Source: Medicago truncatula
Lineage: Eukaryota > Streptophyta > Magnoliopsida > Fabales > Fabaceae
Length of the DNA stretch: 64,000 nt
Direction: 5' to 3'
Assembly: GCF_003473485.1 (NCBI RefSeq)
Contig: NC_053042.1
Coordinates: 31,478,762 to 31,542,761, forward strand
Part shown: piece by piece, positions 61,801 to 64,000 of the stretch
How positions within the stretch are numbered: position 1 is the first letter of the stretch
How the letters are laid out: the number at the start of each line of letters is the position of its first letter
Translations under genes and position numbers: made by a program
The notes under the pieces: generated by a model
Told to the model about the DNA's origin: nothing
The model's input: the letters and a program-made list of their open reading frames with translations, nothing else
Database searches by the model: none

Positions 61801-63451
61801 AGGCTCGGATACATCCACGTGGTCAACAATGATTTTACGAGATGGGAGATGTATGCTATTGGTGGAAGCGGGGGACCAACTATTTTTAGTCAAGGTATTA
61901 TAAATTGTGTGCATATTTGATATCTCGATGACTTTGTTGTCATAATCACGATGAGTTACCTTGATTTTCAAAATCATGCTAGCTCGTGATTCTGACAAAT
62001 CTACTTATACATAACACATACTTTATTTATGCATATCAAAACAAAAGAGGATAACTAATGTAACTAACTATTAACTAACTTTATCTCTGATTCAAGGTAA
62101 CCGGTATACGGCTCCTGAGGATGTTGATGCGAAGCAAGTGACGAAGAGGTTGGATTCTGGTGACAGCGAATGGACTTCGTGGAATTGGAAATCTGAAGGC
62201 GATGTTATGGCGAATGGTGCTTTTTTTGTTGATTCAGGTGATAAGGGTGAAGGTAGTTTTCAGAAAGCTTATAGTGTTGATCCTAAAGCTGTTGATCGGA
62301 TTTCTACTCTTACTATGGCTGCTGGTGTTCTTGGTGTTGCTAGGTACTTCATTTTCCCTTTTGCTTTTCTTTCCTTTCCAAGCTTCCTTTATTACTAGTT
62401 GATTGAATGCTTTATTGCTAAACCAAGTTTTTAGTGTTCATATGGATTCAATGAGTTTGACAAATTCACAGCGTATTCGTAATTTTGTAAAAGCTACACT
62501 CTGAAGATTTTCGTCAACTCTAATGTGGTTCTATACACGCACTTAATCTCTTAATATTCATTTTGAGTTTAGTCTCTTAATTTTTAAAATGTCAATTAGG
62601 TTTCTTATTTTATTGAGTCTCAGTTTAAAAAAATTCAGAAAGATCTTTTATCTTTTATTTTAATAAAATGGTTTTCATTTTGTAAAAGTTATAATAATGT
62701 ACTTATTTTTTTTGTTTTGAAATGATTTTTGATTTCACAAGACTTGTTCCAACGCAATTCTAAACTTATTTTACAAAACTTATTTTTAAACATTAATAAT
62801 CATATTGAATAAAAAATTTATAATAAGAGATTTAATTAAAACTTATTAACAAATAAAAAATCAAATTAAAATAAAAATAAAGGATAAAAATGCATTTTAG
62901 TCTATCTATTCATTATTTACTGAATCAACATGAATCTCAAAACTAATCTTCAAAGATCCTACTTGATTACTTCTGATACTCTTTGTCTTTTGCTTTTGTT
63001 ACTTTTGTCGTTTACAACAGTATGGGGTTGTACATGTAAACAGTAAATTACTGTTCTCTCCTGGAACACTTGCTAGCTTTTCTAATAAATAAATATTTTC
63101 TCTGAAAACAAAACACATTTATTTTTTGTTTTAGATTTTGGTACAAATAATTTTCAAATGATTTCAGTAAAAAAAATTAAGTCCAATATTTGATTTGTAT
63201 TTAAAAGAACTATAGTATTTTTTTTACTATAGTACTTGTCTAAATATAAAATGTGTTGATGAATGAGCAGGGACAATAATCTAGGAATGTGGACAAGAGC
63301 ACCAAACGGTGGTGGTGATTATAGTATGTCATATTCTGGAGAAGAAGAGTACACAGATGACATGTCAAAGAGTACAATGTTGTTGACCCATTCTCTTGTA
63401 ACCCTTTTTGTTCCACTCTTATGTTTCTTGTCCCTAACCATAGATCTTTAA
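58877..63451 (+). CDS. Pectate lyase, PMR6-like, likely GPI-anchored
   Basis: Five exons, 58,877-59,007, 59,480-59,943, 61,493-61,894, 62,097-62,343 and 63,271-63,451, with GT-AG junctions give 474 residues in one frame. Pectate lyases (polysaccharide lyase family 1) cleave de-esterified homogalacturonan in the cell wall by calcium-dependent beta-elimination. Residues 1-22 form a signal peptide. The N-terminal [20 protein letters not shown] and the [14 protein letters not shown] region are family typical. Further markers are the Ca-binding candidates Asp217/Asp219 (SDGDGIS) and Asp241/Asp245 (DGLID), WIDHCTLS, and the active-site arginine motif RMPRCR at 297-302. The C-terminus has a hydrophilic linker followed by a hydrophobic tail ([17 protein letters not shown]), suggesting a GPI anchor, as in PMR6-like members. 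The Helitron ends 332 bases upstream. No break is seen. Confidence 0.95.
60387..60535. repeat. TIR MITE in pectate lyase intron 2
   Basis: Inverted ends read atgttaaccagtgtccc and ggacaccggttaacat. A 9-bp duplication atagttatt (60,378-60,386 and 60,536-60,544) flanks the element. It is related to the outer MITE at 40,401-41,408. Confidence 0.75.
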
Positions 63452-64000
63452 CAGCAAAACAACAATTAAGCATCTTCAATTTTATTGGTGCTAGCTGTTT
63501 ATGATTGACTCTTATTGAAATTGAATTAAAACTGCTCCTTAAGATAAGGGCAATGTTAAGGATTTTTCTTCTTTTCCTCCATTGTTATTATAGTCTCTTG
63601 TTTTTCCTTTTGATGTTTCTTTCATGACTTTGTGAATATTTGTCGCACAATTTCAAAAAACAAAATTATTACTTTTGAAATTCACATGTAAGTGGTTAAT
63701 TATACATTGGTTTATGAATGAGTTAAATAAAAATATGTAAGATCGTAAGTGACTTATTAGTTAATCTCGTAATATTTTGAATGAAGATATGATATTAATT
63801 TTTTTTTTTTTTTGTTGGTCATGGTCTTAAACTGGTTTTTGCTAGTGATGTTTCCTTCCACTTCCCAAAAGTATAAGTATATTTTTATACATCTACTACA
63901 TCAACCAGATCGAAAGGAATTAATTATGTCTTAGGGAACCAATAATTTGTTTGATTTCTTAATGTTTAGTAGACTCTTGAATTTCTCTGTCAGCTCTTAA
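63452..64000. other. 3' flank of pectate lyase gene
   Basis: The first part is presumably the 3' UTR of the pectate lyase gene. No other exon was recognised to the end of the window. Confidence 0.5.

Overview
This is plant nuclear DNA, most likely from an IRLC legume such as Medicago. The evidence is AT-rich intergenic DNA packed with small TIR transposons, GT-AG introns, and a two-exon gene for a nodule-specific cysteine-rich (NCR) peptide, a family confined to that clade. No rRNA, tRNA, CRISPR or prokaryotic feature was seen.

Layout. 1-9,060 is a repeat-rich tract in which the upstream region of an NCR-type gene occurs three times, interrupted by two Mutator-like elements (2,508-4,197 and 5,654-7,296) and Stowaway MITEs. 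The NCR gene itself is at 9,141-9,449. 9,450-15,400 holds an LTR-like remnant, a third Mutator-like element and a telomere-like motif. 15,408-21,550 (minus strand) is a complete seven-exon alpha carbonic anhydrase gene whose large introns carry several MITEs. 21,551-41,437 has no convincing host gene. It is a graveyard of LINE, SINE, gypsy gag, hAT, PIF/Harbinger, Stowaway and Mutator-like copies, many nested. 41,438-58,544 is one 17.1-kb Helitron with recognisable 5' and 3' ends, inserted in a TA microsatellite. 58,877-63,451 (plus strand) is a complete five-exon pectate lyase gene with a predicted signal peptide and a C-terminal hydrophobic tail.

How the parts relate. The Helitron carries an RPA1-like gene and a RepHel (Rep plus Pif1-like helicase) gene, the usual pair in plant Helitrons. 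Both are interrupted by in-frame stops. The 6 kb at its 3' side carries three intact genes plus a fragment for small two-domain proteins resembling B3/DNA-binding pseudobarrel folds. The three share the same three-exon design, with a middle exon of exactly 117 codons. A small opposite-strand gene lies among them. Intact cargo beside decayed transposition genes is the most interesting signal in the window. The Helitron ends 332 bp before the pectate lyase start codon, so it forms the distal promoter side of that gene.

All calls come from reading the sequence and from knowledge of the families. No database search, expression data or structure prediction was available.
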